Below, in pieces: positions 36,112 to 45,599 of a DNA stretch of 64,000 nucleotides. Under the pieces are notes generated by a model, which made no database searches, was not told where the DNA came from, and saw only the letters and a program-made list of their open reading frames with translations. The number at the start of each line of letters is the position of its first letter. The stretch's first letter is position 1. The stretch is from the NCBI RefSeq assembly GCF_003259335.1, contig NZ_QLLL01000005.1, forward strand, positions 124,001 through 188,000, given 5' to 3'. The position numbers were made by a program, and so were the translations under genes. Origin of the DNA: Chitinophaga skermanii. GTDB lineage: Bacteria; Bacteroidota; Bacteroidia; Chitinophagales; Chitinophagaceae.

Positions 36112-37446
36112 ATGGAATTACATCAATTCGAACCCGAAAAACGTGGCAGTTGGAAAGACTCCATCCTGCTGAAATCCGCCATCATTATGGCTTTGTCTCT
36201 CATGCTCCTCATTCCCATTGCCATGGTAATGGTGCTCGTTGAAGAACGAACATCCCGTCAACGTGATGCCATTGAAGAGGTCAGCAAAAAATGGTCGAAT
36301 AGTCAAACTTTAACAGGCCCCATGATTGCCATCCCAATGAAAACAGGGGGCGAATACCTGTATATCCTTCCCAAGGAGTTAAAAATTACTTCAGATGTAA
36401 ATGCTTCCACGCGCCAACGCGGCATTTTCCCCGTAACGGTGTATTCTTCCAATGTACAATTCTCCGGCAGCTTCGAACCATTCGATCAAACCATTTTGCC
36501 CGTATCCCCTGATTCACTCAATATCCAAGCGGCAAAGTTGATTATGGGTATTGGCGATTTACGCGGCGTGCAAAGCATCTCGGAAGCTACATTGGGCGGT
36601 ACCGCATTATCATTTAATCCTGGTATTCCCGATGGGGCATTACCTGTGAATGCAACGACCATGGGCAGTAAGAACCCAAACAGCGGGGTGCAAACGAACG
36701 TGCCGTTATCTCTACTTGGCAGTAATTCACTTGCGTTCAATATCAAATCCAATATCAAAGGTTCTGAAAGTTTACATTTCGTGCCTATTGGTAAGCATAC
36801 TACATTACATATGCGTTCTAATTGGTCGTCGCCCAGTTTTACCGGCGATTTCTTGCCTACAAATAGTAAAATTGGAAATGGCTACGAAGCCGATTGGGAA
36901 GTGTCGGATATTAACAGAAACTACCCACAGGTTTGGGTAGGACATAATTACGTGATCAATGATTCCGCATTTGGTGTAGATCTCCTTTCGCCATTGACAA
37001 ATTATCAACAAACACTTCGTTCTGCTAAATATGCTGTGTTAATGATCGCGCTTACATTTGTTGCCTTTTTCTTGATGGAAATAGCGAAGGTATTATCGCT
37101 CCATCCTTTACAATATGGCTTAGTGGGATTGGCACTCATTATCTTCTATACTTTATTACTCTCTCTTTCAGAAAGAATCGATTTCGAATGGTCGTATTTA
37201 ATAGCAGGTACAGCCACCACGGTATTGGTTTCGATGTATATATGGTCGGTTTCCCGGCAATTAAAAGCAACGTTGATTACGCTGTTTGTTTTGATTAGTA
37301 TGTATTCGTTGGTGTATTTCATCATTCAATCTGAAGACCAGGCCTTGTTGCTAGGTAGCATCGTATTGTTTGTTGTTGTAGCCATTATGATGTATTTCAC
37401 CCGTCGTATTCGATGGGGAGCACTTTCCACAGGGGCGCAAGTGTAA
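36112..37446 (+). CDS. creD: CreD-family inner-membrane protein
   Basis: 444 residues from ATG 36112; a 16-residue in-frame extension to 36064 runs across the operator and is rejected. One helix near the N-terminus (about 22-42), a large periplasmic domain with GPMIAIPM and YILPKELKI, then four or more helices in the last 140 residues (LSHPLQYGLVGLALIIFYTLL-like region). In enterobacteria creD is induced by the CreBC two-component system and affects envelope integrity; here a winged-helix protein replaces that control. The exact function is unknown. Confidence 0.93.
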   Translation: MELHQFEPEKRGSWKDSILLKSAIIMALSLMLLIPIAMVMVLVEERTSRQRDAIEEVSKKWSNSQTLTGPMIAIPMKTGGEYLYILPKELKITSDVNASTRQRGIFPVTVYSSNVQFSGSFEPFDQTILPVSPDSLNIQAAKLIMGIGDLRGVQSISEATLGGTALSFNPGIPDGALPVNATTMGSKNPNSGVQTNVPLSLLGSNSLAFNIKSNIKGSESLHFVPIGKHTTLHMRSNWSSPSFTGDFLPTNSKIGNGYEADWEVSDINRNYPQVWVGHNYVINDSAFGVDLLSPLTNYQQTLRSAKYAVLMIALTFVAFFLMEIAKVLSLHPLQYGLVGLALIIFYTLLLSLSERIDFEWSYLIAGTATTVLVSMYIWSVSRQLKATLITLFVLISMYSLVYFIIQSEDQALLLGSIVLFVVVAIMMYFTRRIRWGALSTGAQV

Positions 37447-37468
37447 GTGATTTGCGCCTGTACACTAT

Positions 37469-37490
37469 TCGCCCCGTTTTTACGGGGCGA
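37469..37490. other. Hairpin between creD and the small membrane protein gene
   Basis: 9-bp GC-rich perfect stem (37469-37477 with 37482-37490) with a T4 loop. No T-run follows, so it may be a weak or processed terminator within the operon. Confidence 0.5.
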
Positions 37491-37513
37491 TCTTCCATAC
37501 AAAAGCTAAGAAT

Positions 37514-37741
37514 ATGAAATATATTTGGTTTAAATCTTTCGGGTTCAGTTATATCCCTACGCATATTATCGGTTGCTTAATTACTTTATTGGCTTTGTTA
37601 CTAGATGTTTGGGGAATATATTGGTGCGCAATTGAATTGCGGTTGGATGGTAGCTTATTAATTGTTGTATATAGCATGTTCTTTTCTATGGTGGCTTCCT
37701 GGTGGAAGTGGATTGCAGAGAAAACAACGGCTACAAAATAA
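37514..37741 (+). CDS. Small hypothetical membrane protein
   Basis: 75 residues with two helices (about 14-38 and 45-65) and a positively charged N-terminus. Sequence YIPTHIIGCLITLLALLLDV and SMFFSMVASWWKWIAEKT has no recognised motif. Position between creD and the kinase gene, with 6 bases to the latter, makes it a member of the same operon. Confidence 0.7.
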   Translation: MKYIWFKSFGFSYIPTHIIGCLITLLALLLDVWGIYWCAIELRLDGSLLIVVYSMFFSMVASWWKWIAEKTTATK

Positions 37742-37747
37742 TGGCAA

Positions 37748-38119
37748 ATGGCAAATTTATTTATACAAACGTGTAAGAACCGTTTACGTGCATTCAAGTT
37801 CGCGGGACAAGGCATTGTTTCGTTTATGCGTAGCGAGCCTAATGCTCGTTTACACTTGCTATCTACCATTATTGTAATGATGGCCGGGTTTTATTTTAAG
37901 CTAAGCCCGGTAGAATGGTGTTTGATTGTTGGTACAATAGGGCTTGTTTGGGTAACGGAAATGTTGAATACTGCTATTGAAAAAGCGATGGACCATGTTG
38001 CACCTACTATTCATCCCCACGTAAAAATTATTAAAGACATTGCGGCAGGAGCCGTATTAGTGGCGAGTACCGGGGCTGTTATTACCGGGCTCATTATTTT
38101 CTTGCCTAAGATTTTCTAG
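37748..38119 (+). CDS. dgkA: Diacylglycerol/undecaprenol kinase family protein
   Basis: 123 residues, three helices. The DgkA signature is present: EPNARLHLLSTIIVM, EMLNTAIEKAMDHV (catalytic-site ENTAIE-like) and KDIAAGAVL. These enzymes phosphorylate diacylglycerol in Gram-negative cells or undecaprenol in Gram-positive ones; which substrate is used here cannot be told. It is sixth-position cargo in an envelope-stress operon and starts 6 bases after the small membrane protein gene. Confidence 0.9.
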   Translation: MANLFIQTCKNRLRAFKFAGQGIVSFMRSEPNARLHLLSTIIVMMAGFYFKLSPVEWCLIVGTIGLVWVTEMLNTAIEKAMDHVAPTIHPHVKIIKDIAAGAVLVASTGAVITGLIIFLPKIF

Positions 38120-38140
38120 CGATTTTTAAATTAATTACTG

Positions 38141-38812
38141 ATGTTATTATTGAAACGTGTTGCCTTGCTATCTGCAAGGAATAAGGGATTTGTATACATG
38201 GTACATGCCATGTCGGTGTTTGCAGTACTTCAAGTGGCAGTACGTATTGCATTAACAGGTCAAACGGCTTTCTTAGGAATGGTATGGAATTTATTTTTAG
38301 CTTATATACCGTTCTTTTTATCGAATGGATTGATGAAGATGGAGCGTGTCCGGAATAGTAATTTTTTATTGATGTTATGCACGCTGGCTTGGGTATTCTT
38401 TCTTCCTAATGCCCCTTATATGCTCACTGATTTTTTACATTTTTCTACTGATGCTAGTGTGCCAGCATGGATGGATATCATTTTGTTTTTCAGCTTTTCG
38501 TATGCCGGTTTGATGTTGTGTTTTATTTCTATAAAAGAGATTGAATCTGGCTTGCGTAAACGTTTCGCTACTTGGCAGGTATTTGTGTTTGTAGAGATGA
38601 TGATGATACTCTGTGCAATTGGGGTGTACATTGGTCGCTATATTCGTTTCAATTCTTGGGATGTAATTATGCAGCCGTTCGAGTTAGTTGAAACCAGTTG
38701 GAAACTATTGTTTGTGCCTTCTTTCCATTCGGATTTCTGGGCTTTTACTATTTACCTAACAGTGTTGATGAGCATACTATATTATGCCACAAAAAAATCC
38801 CCCTCGCTGTAG
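38141..38812 (+). CDS. DUF1361-domain membrane protein
   Basis: 223 residues with six helices. The family motif is WVFFLPNAPYMLTDFLHF near 84-102, and the C-terminal VMQPFELVETSWKLLF fits the domain. No enzymatic role is known for the family. The last codons and the stop lie inside the terminator stem that closes the operon, so the gene ends where transcription does. It follows dgkA by 21 bases. Confidence 0.9.
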   Translation: MLLLKRVALLSARNKGFVYMVHAMSVFAVLQVAVRIALTGQTAFLGMVWNLFLAYIPFFLSNGLMKMERVRNSNFLLMLCTLAWVFFLPNAPYMLTDFLHFSTDASVPAWMDIILFFSFSYAGLMLCFISIKEIESGLRKRFATWQVFVFVEMMMILCAIGVYIGRYIRFNSWDVIMQPFELVETSWKLLFVPSFHSDFWAFTIYLTVLMSILYYATKKSPSL

Positions 38813-38824
38813 CGAGAGGGATTT
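38795..38824. terminator. Terminator embedded in the end of the DUF1361 gene
   Basis: Stem of about 14 bp with one mismatch (38795-38808 with 38811-38824), flanked by A on the left; contains the last five codons and the TAG stop. Also serves the convergent minus-strand gene. Confidence 0.75.
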
Positions 38825-38848
38825 CCTATTTTGATGTAAATAGTTCTA

Positions 38849-41800
38849 TTAGAAATCAACACCCATACCGAAGTAAATAATAGGTTTGCCTTTAAAGAAA
38901 CCACTCATTGGCCAACCTGCATCTACTTTCAAGAAGTAGCCTGCTAAGGTAGTCCTGGCACCAAAGCCATAACCACCTACGAATGGACCAAGGAAGCTTT
39001 CTTTCATAGTTAACACAACGCTACCATCGTCATTCGGAATTCTAATTTGATTCGCTTCTTTGCTGAAATCAAGCTTTCTATTCCACGCTGTACCAATATC
39101 GATAAACGTTGTTAATTGGAAGTTGCGTAAGAATGCTGAGCTAATGGGTTGATTGCTGAACGTAGTGAATACAGGCAAGCGCAATTCGGTGTTCATGACC
39201 ATTACGTTGTTACCATTCCGCGCATTTTGGTTATACCCGCGCATATTCACCGCTAATGTTTGATAGGCGTAGTTTTCAGTTGTATTAATAGGCCTGTTGT
39301 AGTTGTATTTCGGAGAGAACCAGTTATCGTAGCCACCTAAGAAATACAAGAGCTTACGACTACCCCAACTCATATCCAAGGAATAACGTGTAGCCCAGAT
39401 GAAATTACGCATAATCGTTTTGTAGTAACGACCATCAAATCCCATGTTGTAGGTAAACCTACCTTTAGGCTCGGCAGCACCTGAGTTGAAAGCTGCATCG
39501 TAGTCACTTTTCACAACAGCAATTGCTTCACCATATACTTTATAACGTAATCCTTTCCAAATATTGATAGCAGGATTCATCGTGTTATCATATACATATT
39601 CTAACCTAGATAATACGGAGTTTCCATCAATATCCGGCAATTTCAACGATGTTCTATCCATCGATGTAAATACCGTTTTATCGGTTCTGAAACCTACTTG
39701 TAAACGTAAGCTACGTACTTGGTCGAATGGATATTTTACTTCGGCTTGGTAAAGGTTTGTTTTTACCCTTGTGCTGAAAGGATAATTATCTACACTGGAA
39801 GCCAATGAGCCTTTTTCAACTTTACGATAGTAGGTTACTTTCCAATCGAATCTTCTTTTTAGGTTACTGAAGCTGAAGAAATATTCTGTACCATCTAAGT
39901 TGGTTGGTACACGGAAGCCGCCTGTGAATTTGTAATCTTCCATCAGATCCATTACGCCTAAACGTATCAAACCATTCAAAGGCTCTGTTAAGCGGATGGG
40001 GCCGCCTGGAGGGCCTTGGTAAGGTTGATAGCGGGTAATCATCACCGAGTTATCCAATTGTAATACGGCATAATCGGTGGCGAATTTGAGTTTATACGGG
40101 TTCAGCTTCGCAGATTTTAAGATGGAAGGTTCGCGTTTCGGGATGTCGAGTGTATTGGCCAAAGGCAAATCGTCTTGCGCAGTGGCTGGTTGTGCAGTTG
40201 AATTCGGTAATACAATTTTATTGGTTGTATCTACCGGTTCGTTCGCAAATTCGTTTTGGAAGAAGTTCGGCTGGGCCGGTTTCTTCGGTTGCTCTGCGGC
40301 ACGTTTATCGAACATCGTTGGTAAGCCTGCTTTAACACTGTCTTCGTGCATCAACTTCGCCATAAACTCAGTTGGGCGCACGTTCACATTACGTTTACGC
40401 AATGCTGCTGTATCAATCTTCAATTTGTACAAACGCAAATAATCGCCGCGCTTAATCACTTCCGATACTTGCCCTTGATCGCCGGCACCTCTACTTTCGC
40501 GGATACCCACTTGGTAGTTGGTGATAGGGAAGGTATAAGCAGAATCTTTTGTAATAGTTACCGCGATGATAGAATCTGGTTGGGTAGCGCCGTAATCTGC
40601 TAATGCAGAGTCTAAATCTTCAGGATCGGGGTTGTGCAAAATTTCATTTCCAACGAAGTACAACGAATCAACACCAGCTCTTTCCGTAGAGAAGAAGCCC
40701 GCATAACGGTTGTTGATACCATTTGCATCGCTCAGGAAGGTGAAATGTGTAGTGTTGTATTGCAATGGAGAACGAGCGTTACCGTAAGGTAATTTCGTTA
40801 GTTGCGAAATTTGCTTTTCGGATGTTTTGTTCCAGTTGTCGATTAAGAAAACTTGGTAGCGATTACTCATCGAGGCAGTATCGCTACTACGGGCAGTAGC
40901 TGAAGGGCGGTTAGATGAGTAAATGATACCACTTTTACCAGGGAAAGCAACGAATGAAGGATCTAGATCATCGTATACATCGTTCGTGATTTGCTCGGTT
41001 TTAAAGTTGGAGATACTATACGTGAAAATGTCTGTATGTCCATTTTTCACGGCCGACAATAAAAGCGAGTTATCATGTTCGAAGAAGTATTTCACATCGA
41101 TTACGCGATCGAATTGTGGTAATGGTTGGTAGATTTTTGTGCGGGTAAGCACATCGTAGACCATTAAGTTTGTTTTGCCTTCTTTTTCGTAGATCACAGC
41201 CAGCTTGTTACCTTTTTGGTTCCAGGCCAGCAATGGGTAGTTTGGATCGAGCTTAGCATTGAGCTGGCGTACACCGCTTTTAAGCACGATTAGGGGTTTC
41301 ATATTGCTACGTTGTATTTGCACCCTGTAGAAGCCACTACCGTATTCTACAACGGCGTACGTTTGGTTTTTAGGGTTCGCTTGGAAGCGAATGAAGTCGG
41401 TTTTACCAAGTTCACGTGCTACAACTGAGGTCCCTTTAACGGATTGTTTACGGCGGCGGTTATCCTTTTGGTAACGGCGCATGTTATAGATCATAAAATC
41501 TTTCATGGCGTTTTTAGGTGTTTGATGAAGAACGGATTCGAAGCCTTTCTTCAGCCCGCGGTTGATACGCGTGATGTACATGAGGTACGGCACGGCATCT
41601 TTACCGTATTTGGATTCAACATAATACCAGAAAGCATGTCCAGCCAATAAAGGCTTTTCATAAGCAAATTGATTAAATGTTGTGTATTTACCAGAAAGCA
41701 AAACAGATTTCAATTCATCGTCTAACTTTGCATTCCAGTTATCGGCGGCGTAGGAGATAAAACCATCTGTGAACCAATTGGGAAAGTCGAGCAATACGGC

Positions 41801-42289
41801 GTTACCGGCAAATTCGCCGATATCTTCACCGAAAAGGAGTGTTTGTAGCATCACGGAGGCGATACCTTGGCGGATTTGCTGACGTAAATGTTCGTGATCA
41901 CCATCGAAATATACGAGCAATTTGTTGCCAACGAACTTCGTAACACCGCCTGTATTTTGCCAATCTTGGCCTATGCCAATATTGGATTGTTGGTATTCGC
42001 CGAAGCTATTATACACAACAATGTTTACCTTTTGGCGGAAGCTATACTCCATGAATTGTTCTAACTGCGGCAATTCTTTCTCTGCTATTTGGGCTACATA
42101 CTTTCCAAGTTCAAGTCCATTCTGTGAGAAGTAGGTATAGAAGTGACGCGTGGTGTAATAGCGCCATTTGAAGTTCTTGTATTGAACGCGGTTCTGTCCA
42201 TATTGCACGGTATTCGTCTGGGCATGTAGTATCAGTGGGCCAATTAATAGGATGCCGGATAATAATAACCTAGTAATAAATCGGTTCAT
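38849..42289 (-). CDS. Large secreted propeller plus barrel protein (TolB-like, Bacteroidota type)
   Basis: 1146 residues. Signal peptide to about 24 (LHAQT). Residues 40-300 resemble a gluzincin (MA-type) peptidase fold, but the HExxH helix is replaced by RQQIRQGIASVMLQT (136-150), so it is probably inactive. A beta-propeller of repeated DxxP/SDxx blades follows (KLAVIYEKEGKTNLMVYD, SGIIYSSNRPSATARSSDTA). Residues about 760-1146 end in surface-antigen-like strands and FGMGVDF, which predicts an outer-membrane barrel. These TolB-like proteins are common in Bacteroidota; the role is unknown. Single gene, divergent from the MBL gene. Confidence 0.85.
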   Translation of the reverse strand: MNRFITRLLLSGILLIGPLILHAQTNTVQYGQNRVQYKNFKWRYYTTRHFYTYFSQNGLELGKYVAQIAEKELPQLEQFMEYSFRQKVNIVVYNSFGEYQQSNIGIGQDWQNTGGVTKFVGNKLLVYFDGDHEHLRQQIRQGIASVMLQTLLFGEDIGEFAGNAVLLDFPNWFTDGFISYAADNWNAKLDDELKSVLLSGKYTTFNQFAYEKPLLAGHAFWYYVESKYGKDAVPYLMYITRINRGLKKGFESVLHQTPKNAMKDFMIYNMRRYQKDNRRRKQSVKGTSVVARELGKTDFIRFQANPKNQTYAVVEYGSGFYRVQIQRSNMKPLIVLKSGVRQLNAKLDPNYPLLAWNQKGNKLAVIYEKEGKTNLMVYDVLTRTKIYQPLPQFDRVIDVKYFFEHDNSLLLSAVKNGHTDIFTYSISNFKTEQITNDVYDDLDPSFVAFPGKSGIIYSSNRPSATARSSDTASMSNRYQVFLIDNWNKTSEKQISQLTKLPYGNARSPLQYNTTHFTFLSDANGINNRYAGFFSTERAGVDSLYFVGNEILHNPDPEDLDSALADYGATQPDSIIAVTITKDSAYTFPITNYQVGIRESRGAGDQGQVSEVIKRGDYLRLYKLKIDTAALRKRNVNVRPTEFMAKLMHEDSVKAGLPTMFDKRAAEQPKKPAQPNFFQNEFANEPVDTTNKIVLPNSTAQPATAQDDLPLANTLDIPKREPSILKSAKLNPYKLKFATDYAVLQLDNSVMITRYQPYQGPPGGPIRLTEPLNGLIRLGVMDLMEDYKFTGGFRVPTNLDGTEYFFSFSNLKRRFDWKVTYYRKVEKGSLASSVDNYPFSTRVKTNLYQAEVKYPFDQVRSLRLQVGFRTDKTVFTSMDRTSLKLPDIDGNSVLSRLEYVYDNTMNPAINIWKGLRYKVYGEAIAVVKSDYDAAFNSGAAEPKGRFTYNMGFDGRYYKTIMRNFIWATRYSLDMSWGSRKLLYFLGGYDNWFSPKYNYNRPINTTENYAYQTLAVNMRGYNQNARNGNNVMVMNTELRLPVFTTFSNQPISSAFLRNFQLTTFIDIGTAWNRKLDFSKEANQIRIPNDDGSVVLTMKESFLGPFVGGYGFGARTTLAGYFLKVDAGWPMSGFFKGKPIIYFGMGVDF

Positions 42290-42348
42290 ACAGAAAGTAT
42301 TGATAATATTGTGATCTAGTTTTAAAAATAGTAAAATTCGTGTAACAA

Positions 42349-42987
42349 ATGATTGAAATTCAACATTTCACCTTTAGCCCGTTCCAAGAGAACACCTACT
42401 TGCTTATAAACGAAGAGAATAAGTGTATCGTAATTGATCCTGGTTGTTACTTTGATTATGAACGGACTGAGTTACTACAATTTATTGCAACACGAAAATT
42501 AGAAGTTGAGATGTTGTGGAATACCCACTGCCATTTAGATCATGTCTTTGGGAATCATTTGATCTGCAACACTTTCAACGTTCTTCCGGTTTTCCACCCA
42601 TTAGAACAAGTGATTTTCGATAGGCAAACACAAACGGGTTTAACTTACGGACTGCCTTTCCCTGCTTCACCCCAAGCTGTCGAATTCTTCCACGACGAGC
42701 AAATTATCAAATGGGGCCAAAACGAAATCAAGGTCATCCTAACGCCAGGGCATTCCCCCGGTAGCGTGTCATTCTATTGCGAAAAGCAAGCGTTTCTCAT
42801 CTCGGGCGATGTTCTATTTTACGAAAGCGTTGGTAGAACCGATTTCCAAGGATGTAACCACGCCGATCTAATGGATAGTATAAAGAACAAATTATTTAGA
42901 CTGCCAGGGCAAGTGAAAGTTTATCCTGGTCACGGACCTTCCACTACCATTCAACACGAAATCGAACATAACCCTTTTATTTCATAA
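42349..42987 (+). CDS. Metallo-beta-lactamase-fold hydrolase, glyoxalase II-like
   Basis: 212 residues. The zinc motif THCHLDHVFGN (HxHxDH) is complete, followed by TPGHSPGSVSFY with the third-ligand histidine, SGDVLF with the bridging aspartate, and KVYPGHGPST. This matches the small glyoxalase-II-like MBL hydrolases that cleave thioesters or similar bonds; the real substrate is not known. Single gene with its own terminator. Confidence 0.93.
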   Translation: MIEIQHFTFSPFQENTYLLINEENKCIVIDPGCYFDYERTELLQFIATRKLEVEMLWNTHCHLDHVFGNHLICNTFNVLPVFHPLEQVIFDRQTQTGLTYGLPFPASPQAVEFFHDEQIIKWGQNEIKVILTPGHSPGSVSFYCEKQAFLISGDVLFYESVGRTDFQGCNHADLMDSIKNKLFRLPGQVKVYPGHGPSTTIQHEIEHNPFIS

Positions 42988-42996
42988 AGTAACGAT

Positions 42997-43034
42997 AAAA
43001 GGGAAGCCAGTGTTCAATCATTGCTTCCCTTTTA
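42997..43034. terminator. Terminator between the MBL and flippase genes
   Basis: 11-bp perfect stem (42997-43007 with 43023-43033), loop of 15; T-rich after it on the plus strand, A-rich before it. Confidence 0.75.
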
Positions 43035-43096
43035 TAATAACGACAATGTGCGCAGAAAATTATCTTGGTGCGCACAATAACGCTCGCTTAACATAT

Positions 43097-44605
43097 TTAT
43101 TTTCTTCGAAGCATCGCTGCGAAGGTTTTTTTCTCCTTTTTCCACACTAATCCCACGTATAGCAGCAGCCCCAATACGCCTAATCCTAAACGAATAGGCA
43201 TGCTTTTTACACTACCAGCACCCCACCAATAAGCTACAAATATCAATACCCCGAAGCCCACATATAACAGGATGGCCTTTACATTGTAAGGCACATAGTA
43301 ATAACGCTGGCCTACGATATAGGTTACAATTGTCATGATTAAATAGCATAGCATCGTTGCCCAGGCACTACCCACGAACCCAATTTTCGGAATCCACCAA
43401 ATGTTTAGCACAATGGTAATAACGGCACCCATTACGGTTACATACGAGCCAATAAGCGTTTTATTGGTTAGTTTATACCAGATCGTTAAGTTGTAATAGA
43501 TACCTAAGCATACATAACCAAATGCTAAAACAGGTATTACTTGCAAGCCTTGGAGGTATTCTGGGTGCTGACGAGAATCTACTAGGTAACGTATCCAAAT
43601 GGTATCTGAAAACAAGGATACGCCTAGGAATATGGCCATACAAATAATCGTAAAGAAGTACATCACATTGGCATATACTTGCTGAGCATTGTTTTTGTTC
43701 GACTCGTTGAAAAAGAATGGTTCGGCACCCATCCTAAAGATCTGGATGAAGATATTGATGAGGGCTGCAATTTTATAGCTGGCCGCATAGATACCAATCA
43801 TCGATTTATTCGTTTCCACGTCGTATGGAAGCAAGTGATCCAACAAGGTTCTATCCAGCGCTTCATTCACCATACCAGCTAATCCCACCACGATTAACGG
43901 GAGGGAATAAGCCATCATATCGCGCCACAAGGTTTTATTGAATGTAAAGTTGTATTGCTTAAATTCTTTAGAAAGTAACAATAAGGTACTACCGCTAGCG
44001 ATAAGGTTTGAAATGAAGGTATACCCAACGGCGGAAATATTCGGGTTGTAAACAGACAAGAAGATAGAATCGGGGTGATGTTTCGCTAACCAAGGACATA
44101 AACCTACGAAATACAAGGTGCAAAATACCTGTATAATGATGTTGGTAAACTTAATCAGCGAGAACTGCAAGGCTTTTCCCTCGTTGCGCAATTTTGCAAA
44201 TGGAATGGTCGCAATCGCATCAAAGCCAATGATACAGGCAAACCACACCACGTATTCTGGATGATCTTCAATTTTCCACAAGGCTGCTATCCAGCCAGAG
44301 CAGGCAATCATAATCAAACTTAATACCAGCGTAGTACCTAAGATAGAGCTCATGGCTGTTGGGAACACATCCTTCTTGAAGTCGCTCGAATTGCTGAACC
44401 GGAAATACGAGGTTTCCATTCCATAAGTGAAGATGACGTTCAAAAATGTGACGTATGCATACACAACGGAATAGTTACCAAAATCGGCTGTTGTATTAAA
44501 GAGATATGTTAACCCGAAGGTCAAAAACACGTTCAAAAACCGTCCTAATATCGTAGGAACGCCATAGATTAACGTCTGACCTGTTAATTTCTTGATACTG
44601 CTCAA
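43097..44605 (-). CDS. Polysaccharide flippase, MATE/MOP superfamily
   Basis: 502 residues with about 12-14 membrane helices. N-terminal pattern SIKKLTGQTLIYGVPTILGR and the mid-loop NEALDRTLLDHLLPYDV fit Wzx/O-antigen or oligosaccharide flippases, which move lipid-linked sugars across the inner membrane. No glycosyltransferases are adjacent, so it may serve a glycan made elsewhere. It starts 28 bases after arfB on the same strand and is probably co-transcribed with it. Confidence 0.88.
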   Translation of the reverse strand: MSSIKKLTGQTLIYGVPTILGRFLNVFLTFGLTYLFNTTADFGNYSVVYAYVTFLNVIFTYGMETSYFRFSNSSDFKKDVFPTAMSSILGTTLVLSLIMIACSGWIAALWKIEDHPEYVVWFACIIGFDAIATIPFAKLRNEGKALQFSLIKFTNIIIQVFCTLYFVGLCPWLAKHHPDSIFLSVYNPNISAVGYTFISNLIASGSTLLLLSKEFKQYNFTFNKTLWRDMMAYSLPLIVVGLAGMVNEALDRTLLDHLLPYDVETNKSMIGIYAASYKIAALINIFIQIFRMGAEPFFFNESNKNNAQQVYANVMYFFTIICMAIFLGVSLFSDTIWIRYLVDSRQHPEYLQGLQVIPVLAFGYVCLGIYYNLTIWYKLTNKTLIGSYVTVMGAVITIVLNIWWIPKIGFVGSAWATMLCYLIMTIVTYIVGQRYYYVPYNVKAILLYVGFGVLIFVAYWWGAGSVKSMPIRLGLGVLGLLLYVGLVWKKEKKTFAAMLRRK

Positions 44606-44633
44606 TGCCCCTAATTTTGATCAAAAATAGAAT

Positions 44634-45035
44634 TTACTCCCAGTTGTTGCGGCGATTTTGTTTCTTTTCCGACAACCTTTTTTTGTTATCCTTCCTTTTC
44701 TCGATGGCACCTTTGGGCACTTTCGTGGCTACACGGCGTTTCTTAGGTTTAAGGCTCAGTTTAACGAGTTCATTTATTTTTTTAATAACGAGGTGCTTGT
44801 TACCGAGTTGAGAGCGTTCTTGTTGGGATTTAACAACGAGGAAACCTTCCGCGTTAATACGGTTCGCTAACTTTTCGAGTACAATGGCTTTTTGTTCGGG
44901 TGTTAGCAAAGCGGAATCCTGTACATGCCAATGGCCAATTACCATTGTTTCTACTTTGTTAACATTTTGCCCGCCACTACCGCCGCTTCTAGCGGTTTGT
45001 AGTTTTATTTCTGAACTTAAATCGATGGCTGTCAT
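44634..45035 (-). CDS. arfB: Ribosome rescue peptidyl-tRNA hydrolase ArfB
   Basis: 133 residues. The GGQ motif is at 21-23 (SGGSGGQNVNKVET), without the stop-codon-reading domain of release factors. The C-terminal tail is strongly basic (RRVATKVPKGAIEKRKDNKK), which inserts into the empty mRNA channel. It frees peptides from ribosomes stalled on broken mRNA. It is the first gene of a two-gene unit with the flippase. Confidence 0.94.
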   Translation of the reverse strand: MTAIDLSSEIKLQTARSGGSGGQNVNKVETMVIGHWHVQDSALLTPEQKAIVLEKLANRINAEGFLVVKSQQERSQLGNKHLVIKKINELVKLSLKPKKRRVATKVPKGAIEKRKDNKKRLSEKKQNRRNNWE

Positions 45036-45102
45036 GTTAATTGTTTGGTGCCTTCGGCACTTTATATTTATTTCACAAAAGTAAACCGAAAAAATTCAAC
45101 AG

Positions 45103-45555
45103 ATGAGAACAGTTATTCAACGTGTAACTTCAGCCAGTGTAACCATCGACGGACAAGTAAAATCCAGCATTGGACCGGGGTTGTTGGTGTTATTGGGGAT
45201 TGAAGATGCGGATAATGAGGAAGATATTGCGTGGCTAGCTGCGAAAATCGTGAATTTGCGCATTTTCAATGATGATGAGGGGGTGATGAATAAATCGGTA
45301 CTGGAAGCTAATGGTGAAATCATTCTTGTGAGTCAATTCACACTACATGCTGCTACCAAGAAAGGAAACCGTCCTTCTTATATTAAAGCAAGCAAACCCA
45401 ATATTGCGATTCCTCTCTATGAAAAAATGATTAAACAACTTGAGCAGGAACTAGGTAAGCCTATTCAAACAGGCACTTTTGGTGCCGATATGAAAGTACA
45501 GTTAGTGAACGATGGGCCGGTGACTATTCTTATCGACTCCAAAAATAAAGAGTAA
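45103..45555 (+). CDS. dtd: D-aminoacyl-tRNA deacylase
   Basis: 150 residues, full length. It removes D-amino acids from mischarged tRNA. Family motifs are clear: MRTVIQRVTSASVTIDGQ at the start, the active-site SQFTLHAATKKGNRPSY (SQFTL) near 77-93, and the cross-subunit GPVT in VNDGPVTILIDSK. It is divergent from arfB by 67 bases, which puts two translation quality-control genes back to back. Confidence 0.96.
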   Translation: MRTVIQRVTSASVTIDGQVKSSIGPGLLVLLGIEDADNEEDIAWLAAKIVNLRIFNDDEGVMNKSVLEANGEIILVSQFTLHAATKKGNRPSYIKASKPNIAIPLYEKMIKQLEQELGKPIQTGTFGADMKVQLVNDGPVTILIDSKNKE

Positions 45556-45599
45556 CATTTGGGCATGTTATCCGTTTAACGGGTAACAATTCCCATTTT

